64,000 bases of DNA from CAISCU01 sp051861545 (GTDB taxonomy: Bacteria > Bacteroidota > Bacteroidia > UKL13-3). Positions 1 through 8,258 of this stretch are shown piece by piece (position 1 is the stretch's first letter; every line of letters starts with the position of its first letter). The stretch spans positions 50,052 to 114,051 of the forward strand of contig JBIMKP010000010.1 of the NCBI GenBank assembly GCA_051861545.1, read 5' to 3'. A model generated the notes under the pieces. The model saw nothing but the letters and a program-made list of their open reading frames with translations. It was not told the DNA's origin and did no database searches. The translations under genes and the position numbers were made by a program.

Positions 1-486
1 AATGCCAATTCCCATGGCTTTAAAACTTCTAGTTTTCCAAATCCCTTTTTGTAAAATAACTTCATGGTGAGAAGGACTTTTCTTCCACATATCTAGTGCT
101 AATTTAGCTGTCATGCCATTGCTATAAAAAGCAGCAATTTCAAAACCATCACCCTTATAAGAACTTAGTTCTCTTGGTTTATCCCACATACATTTAGCTT
201 GTTTATGGTTATCGGTATAACAGCATTCTTTCCAATTTCCATTTCTCGACCAAGAATGCATATTGCAGCGATTACTTTCTTTATAATACAGATGAAGGTC
301 GTTGGCATGAGTTTGAGCAACTAAGTTTAAGTTACTCGAAACTTTTACTGAATCTAGTTTCTTTTCTAAGCGATAAGAGTTAATGATATTAGCAAGTTTT
401 CGCTCCTCACTGCTCATTTGAATATTGCTATTTTGATGAAAGATTGAAGTGAAAAAGAAATATAAAATGAGAAGTATTTTAGACAT
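1..486 (-). CDS. CAP/SCP superfamily (CAP domain) protein, truncated by window edge
   Basis: An open frame of 162 codons runs from an ATG at 484-486 on the minus strand off the left edge, so the C-terminus is missing. The N-terminus (MSKILLILYFFFTSIF) looks like a signal peptide. The body carries the CAP-domain order seen in SCP/PR-1 family proteins: an N-terminal helix with an N..R.. stretch, an 'AQTHANDL' His segment, 'NMHSWS', then 'GFEIAAF' and a 'MWKKSPSHHEVIL' segment ending in 'AMGIGI'. CAP proteins are secreted and many have no known enzymatic role. Several cysteines (RCNMH, ECCY, KCMW) suggest disulfides in the periplasm or outside. Family call is firm, function unknown. Confidence 0.72.
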   Translation of the reverse strand, partial: MSKILLILYFFFTSIFHQNSNIQMSSEERKLANIINSYRLEKKLDSVKVSSNLNLVAQTHANDLHLYYKESNRCNMHSWSRNGNWKECCYTDNHKQAKCMWDKPRELSSYKGDGFEIAAFYSNGMTAKLALDMWKKSPSHHEVILQKGIWKTRSFKAMGIGI

Positions 487-510
487 AATAATGCCAACGT
501 AAAAGCAAAA

Positions 511-540
511 AAAAACTGCCTCTTGTGGAGGCAGTTTTTT
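511..540 (-). terminator. Intrinsic terminator of the T9SS cargo gene
   Basis: A perfect 7-bp stem CTGCCTC (516-522) / GAGGCAG (528-534) with a 5-base loop, extended by A-run/T-run pairing on both sides. It lies just past the stop codon at 561, reading on the minus strand, and could work in both directions. Confidence 0.85.
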
Positions 541-560
541 TAATATAATTGGCAAACTGA

Positions 561-1928
561 TTATTCAGTAACCATTAATTTTTGAGTTTGAACACTGTTA
601 CCAGCTTTTACACTAACTGTGTACATACCAGGAGTTAAAGTGCTTAAATCAACATTGTAATCATATTTAGCAGCAGCAACTTTTCCTAAATCCATAGTTG
701 CAACTTCTTGACCTAAAATATTGTTAATGCTGATAGTTACATTGCTGTTGCTTTTCAATGAGAAACGAACTGCAGTGCTGTTAGTAGCAGGGTTAGGATA
801 TAAACCTGAGATTTCTACATTTTTAGCATCTTCGATACCAGCACCAATGTTACCAGTAACAGTTAATTTGAAGTAAGTTTCAACAAATCTTTCGTTGTTA
901 AAAGCTTGACCGGCAATATAACCTGCCCATCCATTAACTGTAGCGTAAGAAGAACCTTTTACAGCCATTAAAGCTGTATTGTAAGCTTTGGTATTTTCCC
1001 AACCAGTAGTACCTTCATTTAAGAATAAGCCGTAACCAGCATAGTTATTTCTTTTCATTCCAGCAGGAGCAGTAGCAGGATTTAATTGATAAACGTGAAC
1101 AGCTGTATCAACTCCTGTAACTGCAGGAACACCTGATTTGAAAGTCCAAGCATAAGCAACTAAAACATCATTAGTTGTTCCGTTTGAGTTGATTTCTACA
1201 CCAGCAGGAGCAGCAGCTTGGTAATATTTACTTGTCCAAGCATTTTCGAAACCACCATTGTTGTTATTAGCTCTTGTAGTATCCATATCGCCATTAGCAC
1301 CGCTAGTTAAAAGAATAGTGTCGATAGCGAAATAGTTAGCAGGCATTCTTTTTCCAAAATCCCAACCATTTACAGGCATAGCATAACGAGTTCCATCTGT
1401 GAAGTTTGATCTACGTAATTGAGAACCTTTCCAGTAAGTAACAAACATTGTATCAACTACAGCTCTTTGTCCACCCATTCCATCATCAACTTTATCTACA
1501 TTACGTACATATAAGTATCTGAAAATAATAGAATCTACTTTGTAGCTAACAAAACGTGAAAGTTGATTTTCAGGTTTGTCTGTTAATTGGATTAAATCAT
1601 CAGTTGCATCTAATACTTGACCAACAGAAGTTGTTCCACCATAAGTAATAGTACCATCATCATTAACAAATTTGCTTAATGAATCACTTACTAAGAAATC
1701 TACATAACCTTGTAAATTAGCACCAACATTACTTTTTCCGATGATATCCATTACATCGTACCAATCAGAAACCATTGTTCCACCTTTTCCAAGGTTTTTC
1801 TTTGTAAAAGGATTGTTGATGTCTTTAATTGCTTTGTGACGAGGCTCGTTGCTGTTGTCGATTTTTTGAGCAAAAGTTGCGGTTCCTAATGCAACTACTG
1901 CTAAAGCTGATAGTAACAGTTTTTTCAT
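561..1928 (-). CDS. T9SS-secreted protein of unknown function with type A sorting domain
   Basis: A 455-residue protein. Residues 1-20 form a clear Sec signal peptide ending in ATFAQ. The last ~80 residues are a T9SS type A sorting domain: 'ISGLYPNPATNSTAVRFSL', then 'INNILGQEV' and a final 'GMYTVSVKAGNSVQTQKLMV'. The region between has no family I recognise; it is rich in Asn, Gly and aromatic residues and has few Cys. By the known route, the protein is exported by Sec, then crosses the outer membrane through T9SS, where the C-terminal domain is removed and the protein is released or attached to lipid. It has its own promoter (2057-2087) and terminator, so it is a single-gene transcript. Confidence 0.85.
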   Translation of the reverse strand: MKKLLLSALAVVALGTATFAQKIDNSNEPRHKAIKDINNPFTKKNLGKGGTMVSDWYDVMDIIGKSNVGANLQGYVDFLVSDSLSKFVNDDGTITYGGTTSVGQVLDATDDLIQLTDKPENQLSRFVSYKVDSIIFRYLYVRNVDKVDDGMGGQRAVVDTMFVTYWKGSQLRRSNFTDGTRYAMPVNGWDFGKRMPANYFAIDTILLTSGANGDMDTTRANNNNGGFENAWTSKYYQAAAPAGVEINSNGTTNDVLVAYAWTFKSGVPAVTGVDTAVHVYQLNPATAPAGMKRNNYAGYGLFLNEGTTGWENTKAYNTALMAVKGSSYATVNGWAGYIAGQAFNNERFVETYFKLTVTGNIGAGIEDAKNVEISGLYPNPATNSTAVRFSLKSNSNVTISINNILGQEVATMDLGKVAAAKYDYNVDLSTLTPGMYTVSVKAGNSVQTQKLMVTE

Positions 1929-2056
1929 TTGTTTGATATTTAGTTTTAGTTTTTTTCTTTAGTTTTTACTTTTTATAAAAAAAGTAATTTTTGATTTGCG
2001 GCTGAAAAATAGATAATTATATTTTCTGAATTACATCTTCGGCTCAAATCAGGTGT

Positions 2057-2087
2057 CGAAAATAAGGAATTCCCTTAATATGACAAA
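2057..2087 (-). promoter_or_regulatory. Bacteroidota-type promoter for the T9SS cargo gene
   Basis: On the minus strand TTTG (2084-2087) is followed by a 19-base spacer and TATTTTCG (2057-2064), 7 of 8 with the -7 consensus TAnnTTTG. The implied 5' leader to the ATG at 1928 is about 120 bases, AT-rich, with no obvious fold. Confidence 0.5.
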
Positions 2088-2114
2088 GACAAGTTAATTT
2101 TGGAAAGGGTTGCT

Positions 2115-4076
2115 TTATGCTGAAACTTCTGTCCAATCGCCATTTTCCTTTATTAAATTGATTAATTCATTCACTGCAAACTCAGTATTTACGCCTTTTT
2201 TTACTAGCTCTTTACCTTTATATAAAGTAATTTTTCCAGGTCCCGAGCCAACATAACCATAATCGGCATCTGCCATTTCTCCAGGACCATTTACAATGCA
2301 GCCCATAATAGCAATTTTAATTCCCTTTAAATGGTCGGTTTCTTTACGAATTTTGGCTGTTGTTTCTTGTAAATCAAATAAAGTTCTGCCGCAACTAGGA
2401 CAGCTTATATATTCGGTTTTACTTATTCTTACTCTTGCTGCTTGTAGTATTCCAAAACATATATCATTTAATCTTTTTGCTGATAATTGTTCTGCACTAA
2501 TCATAATTCCATCTCCAAATCCATCTATTAATAAACTACCAACATCAGTTGATGTATGTAACATAGCTTCTTCTAAAATAGTATTGTATATAGATTGAAT
2601 TATTATTGGTTGGTGATAATTGTTCTGTTCAAGAAAGAAAAATAAATTTCTTAATTCTGGCATTTTAGCCATTTGACTTGCTTTAACAATTAATACAGCA
2701 TGATTAATAGTCTTAATTAACTCTAAATTTTGAGCATTCATTTCACTTGAATCAAGAGAAATAAAATTTAAAGTTGATGAAAATATTTTATTGTTTTTTA
2801 TTTCATCTAAGTTGATTAGAGGAAACGCACTTTGTTTGTCAACTAACTCAATCCATGTTTTTAAATCATAAATGGCTTGAAGCCCCATGGGTAACATAAA
2901 TGGAGCTTTTGTTTTACCTAAATAAATATAATCTGCACCAACATCCAACATTGTCCATTTATCTGCTGCTTCATTAAATGAGTGGCCAATATCTGACAAA
3001 TGCGATGGATTTAAATCACTGATAGCGCTGAAATCAGCAATTACTCTTGGTACATGATTCCCTCCTAAATTATATGTTTCTTCAGTTTTTCTTTTTGTAT
3101 AAACATAAGGATCCCAAGTTCCATTTTCTCTATCATTAATTACGGGAAGTCCAGAATTTAAAATGATTTTAGGATTGATTTCAGCATGAGTATTTCTTGT
3201 TTCATACCTTTTGGCTAACATTTTTGCTACAGGAACTTCAAATTCAGGATCTTCTGTAAGTGAAACTCTTATTGTATCACCAATTCCATCTTCTAATAAA
3301 GCACCAATACCTAAAGCCGATTTTATTCTACCATCATCGCCATCTCCAGCCTCAGTAACTCCTAAGTGAAGAGGATAATGCATATTGTTGTCGTTCATGG
3401 TTTTAACCAATAAACGATAAGCCTGCACCATTACTTGCGGGTTACTTGATTTCATGCTCAAAACAATATTATGATAGTTTTCAGCATTTGCAATTCGAAG
3501 GAATTCCATTGCAGATTCAACCATTCCCATTGGAGTATCGCCGTATCTGCTCATAATTCTGTCGCTCAAACTACCATGATTGGTGCCAATTCGCATAGCA
3601 GTTCCGTAGTTTTTACAAATTTTTACAAGAGGAATAAACTTCTCTCTGATTCTTTCTAATTCTTCTTCGTAATCACCATCTGAATAATCAAAAATTTCAA
3701 ATTTCTTTTTATCGGCATAATTTCCTGGATTGATTCTAACTTTTTCAACCAAACGTGCAGCCATTTCAGCCGCATTTGGTGTAAAATGTATGTCAGCAAC
3801 TAAAGGTACATGAATGCCGTCTGCTACTAAAGCTTTTTTAATATTTTCAAGATTTTTGGCCTCATTAATACTTGGAGCAGTTAGTCTTACCAATTCGCAA
3901 CCAGCCTCTACCATTCTTTTTATTTGTTCAACAGAACCAGCTGTATCCATGGTATCTGTTGTGGTCATACTTTGAATTCTGATAGGGTAATTACTTCCCA
4001 TTAAAAGGTCACCAATTTTTACATCAATTGTTTCTCTTCTTTTGTATTCAACCAAACTTGGGCAAAATGTGTTCAT
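2115..4076 (-). CDS. ispG: 4-hydroxy-3-methylbut-2-enyl diphosphate synthase (IspG/GcpE), long form
   Basis: Catalyses the reductive ring-opening of methylerythritol cyclodiphosphate to HMBPP in the MEP isoprenoid pathway. At 653 residues it is of the long type found in Bacteroidota, Chlamydiae and plants, with an extra domain between the N-terminal TIM barrel ('NYPIRIQSMTTTDTMDT', 'VRINPGNYADKK') and the C-terminal iron-sulfur domain. The three cluster ligands expected for the family are visible: CPSC (C559, C562) and GCIVNGPGE (C593). It lies 10 bases downstream of the SDR gene on the same strand and probably shares its transcript. Start chosen at MNTFCPSL, which fits the family's N-terminus. 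Very sure. Confidence 0.96.
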   Translation of the reverse strand: MNTFCPSLVEYKRRETIDVKIGDLLMGSNYPIRIQSMTTTDTMDTAGSVEQIKRMVEAGCELVRLTAPSINEAKNLENIKKALVADGIHVPLVADIHFTPNAAEMAARLVEKVRINPGNYADKKKFEIFDYSDGDYEEELERIREKFIPLVKICKNYGTAMRIGTNHGSLSDRIMSRYGDTPMGMVESAMEFLRIANAENYHNIVLSMKSSNPQVMVQAYRLLVKTMNDNNMHYPLHLGVTEAGDGDDGRIKSALGIGALLEDGIGDTIRVSLTEDPEFEVPVAKMLAKRYETRNTHAEINPKIILNSGLPVINDRENGTWDPYVYTKRKTEETYNLGGNHVPRVIADFSAISDLNPSHLSDIGHSFNEAADKWTMLDVGADYIYLGKTKAPFMLPMGLQAIYDLKTWIELVDKQSAFPLINLDEIKNNKIFSSTLNFISLDSSEMNAQNLELIKTINHAVLIVKASQMAKMPELRNLFFFLEQNNYHQPIIIQSIYNTILEEAMLHTSTDVGSLLIDGFGDGIMISAEQLSAKRLNDICFGILQAARVRISKTEYISCPSCGRTLFDLQETTAKIRKETDHLKGIKIAIMGCIVNGPGEMADADYGYVGSGPGKITLYKGKELVKKGVNTEFAVNELINLIKENGDWTEVSA

Positions 4077-4086
4077 ATCGTTTTCT

Positions 4087-4800
4087 TTAATTGATATCGC
4101 CTGCTAATGGACGAATAATAATCTCTTCAACATTTGTAGAATAGGAAAGTTCTTGAACTGTTGAAATTAGTTTTGCAATATCAACAGCAGGAATAAATCT
4201 TTCTTCGGGTAAATCTGAGCCTGCCCAGCTATTTGTTAGTGTAGCGCCAGGTAAAACAGAACTTACTTTTATTTGATAACTTTTAAGTTCTTCTCTTAAA
4301 ACCTTACTCATTCCTAACATAGCAAATTTGCTGATGCAATAAGAACCACCATTGGTATAAGCAGTAATACTAGCAGTTGAACAAATATTAAAAATATGAC
4401 CTGATTTGTTTTCTTTCATCACAGGTACAATGGCTCTGGTTAAATGGTATGCGCTTGCAACATTGGTATTCATCTGTTTTTCAAAAGCACCTTCATCTTC
4501 CTCACAAATACTTCCAGGCATAAAAACACCCGCATTGTTAACCAATACATCTACTTGCCCAAATTCATTTATAACATCTTTTGCGAAAATTTTGAGTAAT
4601 TCGGAATTAGAAACATCACAAACTTCCATGAAAAATTTTTGACTGGGAAAATCACTGCTTAATTCCATAAATAACGAGGTTAACTCTTCTTTATTTCTAG
4701 CGCATCCAGCTACATTAAATCCTTTTGAAGCGAATTCTTTTACAATTGCTAAACCAATTCCTTTGGTGCAGCCAGTAACCAAAACCGATTTTTCTTTCAT
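4087..4800 (-). CDS. Short-chain dehydrogenase/reductase (SDR family)
   Basis: A 237-residue classical SDR. Cofactor motif TGCTKGIG (9-16), NNAG (88-91), Ser near 141 and the catalytic YCISK (Tyr154, Lys158). The frame stays open a further 25 codons upstream, but that part (rich in Lys/Phe) does not look like an SDR start; the ATG at 4800 puts the beta-1 strand right at the N-terminus as usual for the family and follows a good -7 element. Substrate cannot be told from sequence. It is upstream of ispG in the same direction; no known pathway link between the two. Confidence 0.88.
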   Translation of the reverse strand: MKEKSVLVTGCTKGIGLAIVKEFASKGFNVAGCARNKEELTSLFMELSSDFPSQKFFMEVCDVSNSELLKIFAKDVINEFGQVDVLVNNAGVFMPGSICEEDEGAFEKQMNTNVASAYHLTRAIVPVMKENKSGHIFNICSTASITAYTNGGSYCISKFAMLGMSKVLREELKSYQIKVSSVLPGATLTNSWAGSDLPEERFIPAVDIAKLISTVQELSYSTNVEEIIIRPLAGDIN

Positions 4801-4805
4801 TGCTG

Positions 4806-4813
4806 CAAATTTA
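4806..4813 (-). promoter_or_regulatory. -7 element TAAATTTG before the SDR-ispG genes
   Basis: Exact match to TAnnTTTG on the minus strand, only 5 bases before the ATG at 4800. If used, transcription would begin at or next to the start codon, giving a leaderless mRNA. No TTG is found at the usual distance, so support is partial. Confidence 0.35.
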
Positions 4814-4944
4814 CCTGAATGTGCTGTATTTCCCCGTTTTAAATTTTTCAAAAAAAAAATCAATGTCAATTTCAATTTTCTTTGCTTAATTTGGAACTTA
4901 TAGCAAAAATATACTAGTTTGTTTTAGCTTGATTATCAAATTAT

Positions 4945-5688
4945 ATGAAGTATTTAAGTCAGTTTGGACATTATATTTTATTTCTAAAGAGGAGCATTGG
5001 TAAACCTGAAAAGTTCAATATTTTTTGGGAATTATTTGTTCGAGAATTATATAAAATGGGAAATGATTCATTTGGAATTGTTTCAATAATATCCCTTTTT
5101 ATTGGCGCTGTTGCAGTAATTCAGATTGGTTACCAATTAATTGGAAGTTTAGTTCCCATGTATGTTTTGGGAAGAATTGTTCGCGATTCTAATATTCTTG
5201 AATTTTCGCCAACTGTTACAGCTTTAGTAATGGCGGGCAAAATAGGTGGAAATATTGCATCTGAAATCGGAACCATGAAAGTAAGTGAGCAAATCGATGC
5301 ACTTGAAATTATGGGTGTGAATGCAGCTAAATACGTTGTTTTACCAAAATTAATTGCTGCATTAATTGCCATTCCTGCATTGGTGGTTTATTCCATGTTT
5401 TTATCTAATTTAGGTGGAATTATCTCCGTATCCCTTTCTGGCGTTGTTACGGTTGATGGATACTTAACAGGTTTAAGAATGGATTTTGATGGTTTTTCAA
5501 TCACTTATGCATTAACTAAAGCTGTAACATTTGCATTTTTAATTACCACTATTTCAGCTTCTCATGGTTATAGAACAGAAGGAGGAGCTTTAGAAGTAGG
5601 TTGGGCTAGCACCAGAGCGGTCGTTCAAAGTTGTATTGCCATTATCTTTTTTGATTTTATTCTTACTCAAATTATGCTTTACAAATGA
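4945..5688 (+). CDS. mlaE: MlaE-family ABC transporter permease
   Basis: A 247-residue integral membrane protein of the MlaE/YrbE permease family, which moves phospholipids between the membranes of the Gram-negative envelope. The family hallmark EIGTMKVSEQIDALEIMG is at residues 107-124, between hydrophobic segments near 43-70, 130-160, 195-205 and 228-245. The stop codon overlaps the start of the next gene (ATGA), so the permease and ATPase are translationally coupled. The expected third partner, an MlaD/MCE protein, does not follow; it must be encoded elsewhere. Confidence 0.9.
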   Translation: MKYLSQFGHYILFLKRSIGKPEKFNIFWELFVRELYKMGNDSFGIVSIISLFIGAVAVIQIGYQLIGSLVPMYVLGRIVRDSNILEFSPTVTALVMAGKIGGNIASEIGTMKVSEQIDALEIMGVNAAKYVVLPKLIAALIAIPALVVYSMFLSNLGGIISVSLSGVVTVDGYLTGLRMDFDGFSITYALTKAVTFAFLITTISASHGYRTEGGALEVGWASTRAVVQSCIAIIFFDFILTQIMLYK

Positions 5689-6413
5689 TAGAATTACAGA
5701 ACTTAAATAAATCGTTTGATGGCAGACAAGTTTTGTTTGATGTATCAGCAAAATTTGAAAAAGGAGAATGCTCTTTTGTAATTGGTGCAAGTGGGGGAGG
5801 AAAGAGTGTTTTGATGAAAACAATGGTGGGATTAATTGAACCCGATTCAGGTAGTTTGAGTTTTGATGGCCGCGATTTTTTAAGATTAGGCTACCAAGAA
5901 AAAAAAGAAGTTCGACAAGAAATTGGAATGCTTTTTCAAGGTTCAGCTTTGTTCGATTCTTTATCTGTTGAAGAAAATGTAGCTTTTCCACTTCGCATGT
6001 TTACCGATTGGAGCAAAGAACAAATTCTAGAACGAGTGAATTTTTGCTTAAAAAGAGTGAAACTCGAAAATGTTAATGCTCTTTATCCTTCCAATATTAG
6101 TGGTGGAATGAAAAAACGTGTGGGTATTGCCAGAGCTATAGCTTTAAATCCAAAATACCTATTTTGCGATGAACCCAATAGCGGTTTAGATCCTGTTACT
6201 TCAAGAGTAATTGACGAATTGATTACTGAAATTACCCAAGAATATCAGATTACAACAATTATAAATTCCCATGATATCAAAAGCGTTTTTGATATGAGTG
6301 ATCATATTCTTTTTATCTACCAAGGCAGAGGTTGGTGGAGCGGAATTAAAGAAGACATGCGCAGCACTGGCTCAAAAGAACTATTGGATTTTATTAAAGC
6401 TAGTGAGTTTTAA
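5685..6413 (+). CDS. mlaF: MlaF-family ABC transporter ATP-binding protein
   Basis: A 242-residue ABC ATPase partnering with MlaE. Walker A GASGGGKS (34-41), Q-loop 'GMLFQGSALFDSLSV', signature SGGMKKR (139 on), Walker B YLFCDEP (158-164) and a switch His in 'INSHD'. The signature SGGMKKRV instead of the usual SGGQ(Q/R)(Q/R)R is typical of MlaF. Expected to sit on the cytoplasmic face of the MlaE dimer and power lipid transfer. Overlaps mlaE by four bases. No clear terminator follows in the next 300 bases. Confidence 0.92.
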   Translation: MIELQNLNKSFDGRQVLFDVSAKFEKGECSFVIGASGGGKSVLMKTMVGLIEPDSGSLSFDGRDFLRLGYQEKKEVRQEIGMLFQGSALFDSLSVEENVAFPLRMFTDWSKEQILERVNFCLKRVKLENVNALYPSNISGGMKKRVGIARAIALNPKYLFCDEPNSGLDPVTSRVIDELITEITQEYQITTIINSHDIKSVFDMSDHILFIYQGRGWWSGIKEDMRSTGSKELLDFIKASEF

Positions 6414-6718
6414 AAGAAAGCTTTTTGTTGGGAATTAGTTAGATTTCTTTTAGATGTGAAGATTTTATTATAATTTAAATTAGCATAATATCTACAAGCT
6501 TAAACTGCCTTTAGATTATTGAACAAAGCAATATTATTAAAGCAAGTGTTTACCGTATCCGCAGTAAATCTATTTCATTTATATGAATTCGTTTTCAAGT
6601 TAATTAGAAATCTGGAATTTTTAAAAGTGAAATTTAGAATCATAATAAATATATGTATGTACAAACATTTTTATTTTATAGTTCATTTTTAAGTTTAAAT
6701 TCGTTTTTTGTCTCCAAA
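6414..6718. other. Intergenic stretch, no gene found
   Basis: About 305 AT-rich bases between mlaF and the haem-lipoprotein operon. All frames are closed by stops apart from a short extension of the next gene's frame. I see no strong hairpin, tRNA or good TTG-N19-TAnnTTTG promoter, although the operon downstream must be transcribed from here. Confidence 0.5.
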
Positions 6719-7426
6719 ATGAAAAGGTTTATATATTTAATTTTTGCAGGTTTAATAAGCTTTGTTTTTTATACCTCTTGCAAGCATCAACCAACCCAAA
6801 TTTATACTGGCGGTAATGGAGTTGATACAACTAAAAAAGATACTACTCCCATAATAAATCCTCCCAAAAGCGATTCGGTATGTTTTAATACACAAGTTTT
6901 GCCTTTAATTTTAAACAACTGTGCAATGTCGGGTTGTCACGATAAAATTACCAAAGAAGAGGGTTTAGATTTAACTACTTATGCTGGTATTCGTTCTATT
7001 GTTAGTCCTTATAATATGAACAGTGAATTGCTGAAGGAAATACAAAGAACTGGTTCAAAAAGAATGCCTCCTCCTCCAATGGCAGCTTTAGATACAGCAT
7101 CTATAAACATGTTAAAAAAGTGGATTAACCAAGGTGCTACTAATAAAATTTGTATCGATGATTGTGATACTAGTTCCGTAAAATATTCAACACATATTGC
7201 ACCACTTATTAATACTTATTGTAAAGGTTGTCATCAAACAAGCAGCCCTGGTGGTGGTATAATACTCGAAAATCTAACACAGGTAAAATCGCAAATCATT
7301 AGTGGTAATCTTATGTGTTCTATTAAGTGGTCTGGCTGTTCGAATATGCCGAAGGGTGGTAATAAATTCAGTTATTGTAATATTAGAAAATTCGAAATCT
7401 GGCAAAACACAGGTTTCCCTCAATAA
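6719..7426 (+). CDS. Di-haem cytochrome-c-like lipoprotein
   Basis: A 235-residue predicted lipoprotein; N-terminus MKRFIYLIF... followed by lipobox YTSC. I chose the ATG at 6719 because the longer frame from 6653 adds 22 residues before the signal peptide. Two haem-attachment sites: CAMSGCH (a CX4CH variant) and CKGCH. Each is followed by a likely axial Met: RMPPPP and NMPKGG. The family resembles the cytochrome-c-like domains common in Bacteroidota and Planctomycetes surface proteins. First gene of a five-gene run with gaps of 3-37 bases. Probably anchored to the outer or inner membrane facing the periplasm; redox partner unknown. Confidence 0.75.
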   Translation: MKRFIYLIFAGLISFVFYTSCKHQPTQIYTGGNGVDTTKKDTTPIINPPKSDSVCFNTQVLPLILNNCAMSGCHDKITKEEGLDLTTYAGIRSIVSPYNMNSELLKEIQRTGSKRMPPPPMAALDTASINMLKKWINQGATNKICIDDCDTSSVKYSTHIAPLINTYCKGCHQTSSPGGGIILENLTQVKSQIISGNLMCSIKWSGCSNMPKGGNKFSYCNIRKFEIWQNTGFPQ

Positions 7427-7429
7427 ATC

Positions 7430-7897
7430 ATGAAAATACATAGAATTTTAGTTTTTGCATTGTTTTCAGTTTTCTTAATTGCTTGTTCTCATTATGAAGA
7501 ACTCAAAAAAGATCCAAAAGAGAGCAAATCTGGAGATGATGAGTCTCACAATGCTGGTCAAGATTGTGCTTCATGCCACAATAAATCTGGCAATGAGGCC
7601 GCAAGTGAGGGTTGGTGGACAGTTGCAGGCACTGTTTTTAAAACGAATGGTTCAGCTCAAAAATCTGCAACTATTGAATTATGGACAAAACCAGGTAAAC
7701 AAGGAACATTGGTAAAAAAATTAGTTACCGACGATTTAGGCAATTTTTATACTGATGAAATACTCAATTTTCAAGGAGGTGTTTACCCAGTTTTAATTGC
7801 AGCAAGCGGAGAACTTGAAATGAACTCAGTTTTTTCTGGCGGAAGCTGTAATTCATGCCATAATGGTATTACTCAAACTAAATTAAAAATCGACTAA
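7430..7897 (+). CDS. Di-haem lipoprotein with two CXXCH sites
   Basis: A 155-residue predicted lipoprotein (lipobox LIAC). Two CXXCH motifs sit at the two ends of the mature part: CASCH near the N-terminus and CNSCH near the C-terminus. Between them is a stretch ('GTVFKTNGSAQKSATIELW', '...GNFYTDE') that looks like a small beta-sandwich of the carboxypeptidase-regulatory type. That arrangement, a beta domain bracketed by haem sites, is unusual to me. Starts 3 bases after the previous stop, so clearly co-transcribed. Function in electron transfer is inference from the haem motifs. Confidence 0.7.
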   Translation: MKIHRILVFALFSVFLIACSHYEELKKDPKESKSGDDESHNAGQDCASCHNKSGNEAASEGWWTVAGTVFKTNGSAQKSATIELWTKPGKQGTLVKKLVTDDLGNFYTDEILNFQGGVYPVLIAASGELEMNSVFSGGSCNSCHNGITQTKLKID

Positions 7898-7907
7898 AAA
7901 ATACAAA

Positions 7908-8249
7908 ATGATTAAAAGAATTTTATTCGGACTTTTTGTTTTGGGAAGCATTTCGTCTTGTTATTACGATAAAGAAGAAGAATTGTATCCAAACGATTAT
8001 TATAGTTCAAACAATACAGGCACTGTTACCTATTCTGGAACAATTGCCCCTTTGATTTCATCAAATTGTGGTTCATCTGGCTGCCATCCAACTTATACAA
8101 ATTATACTGGTTTAAAAGGAATTGTTGACAATGGTAAACTTAAAAACAGGGTTATTACTTTAAAAAATATGCCTGCTGCAGCGCCACTTAGCAATACTCA
8201 AATTTCCCAATTACAAAAATGGATTGATGCTGGAGCGCCAAATAATTAA
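7908..8249 (+). CDS. Small mono-haem cytochrome-like lipoprotein
   Basis: A 113-residue predicted lipoprotein (signal sequence then ISSC). It has one haem-binding CX4CH site, CGSSGCH, and a downstream KNMPAAAP Met that could be the sixth ligand, then a helix QISQLQKWIDAGAP typical of the C-terminal helix of these cytochrome domains (the same helix, MLKKWINQGA, is in the first gene of the operon). Third gene of the operon, 10 bases after the previous one. Confidence 0.72.
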   Translation: MIKRILFGLFVLGSISSCYYDKEEELYPNDYYSSNNTGTVTYSGTIAPLISSNCGSSGCHPTYTNYTGLKGIVDNGKLKNRVITLKNMPAAAPLSNTQISQLQKWIDAGAPNN

Positions 8250-8258
8250 GATTTAAAA

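Noticed and set aside
5590..5991. Minus-strand frame across the mlaE-mlaF junction
   Set aside because: Entirely antisense to two well-supported genes, Leu/Phe-rich, no recognisable domain.
6653..6718. Longer N-terminus for the first haem-lipoprotein gene
   Set aside because: Adds 22 hydrophobic residues ahead of a complete lipoprotein signal; the ATG at 6719 fits far better.
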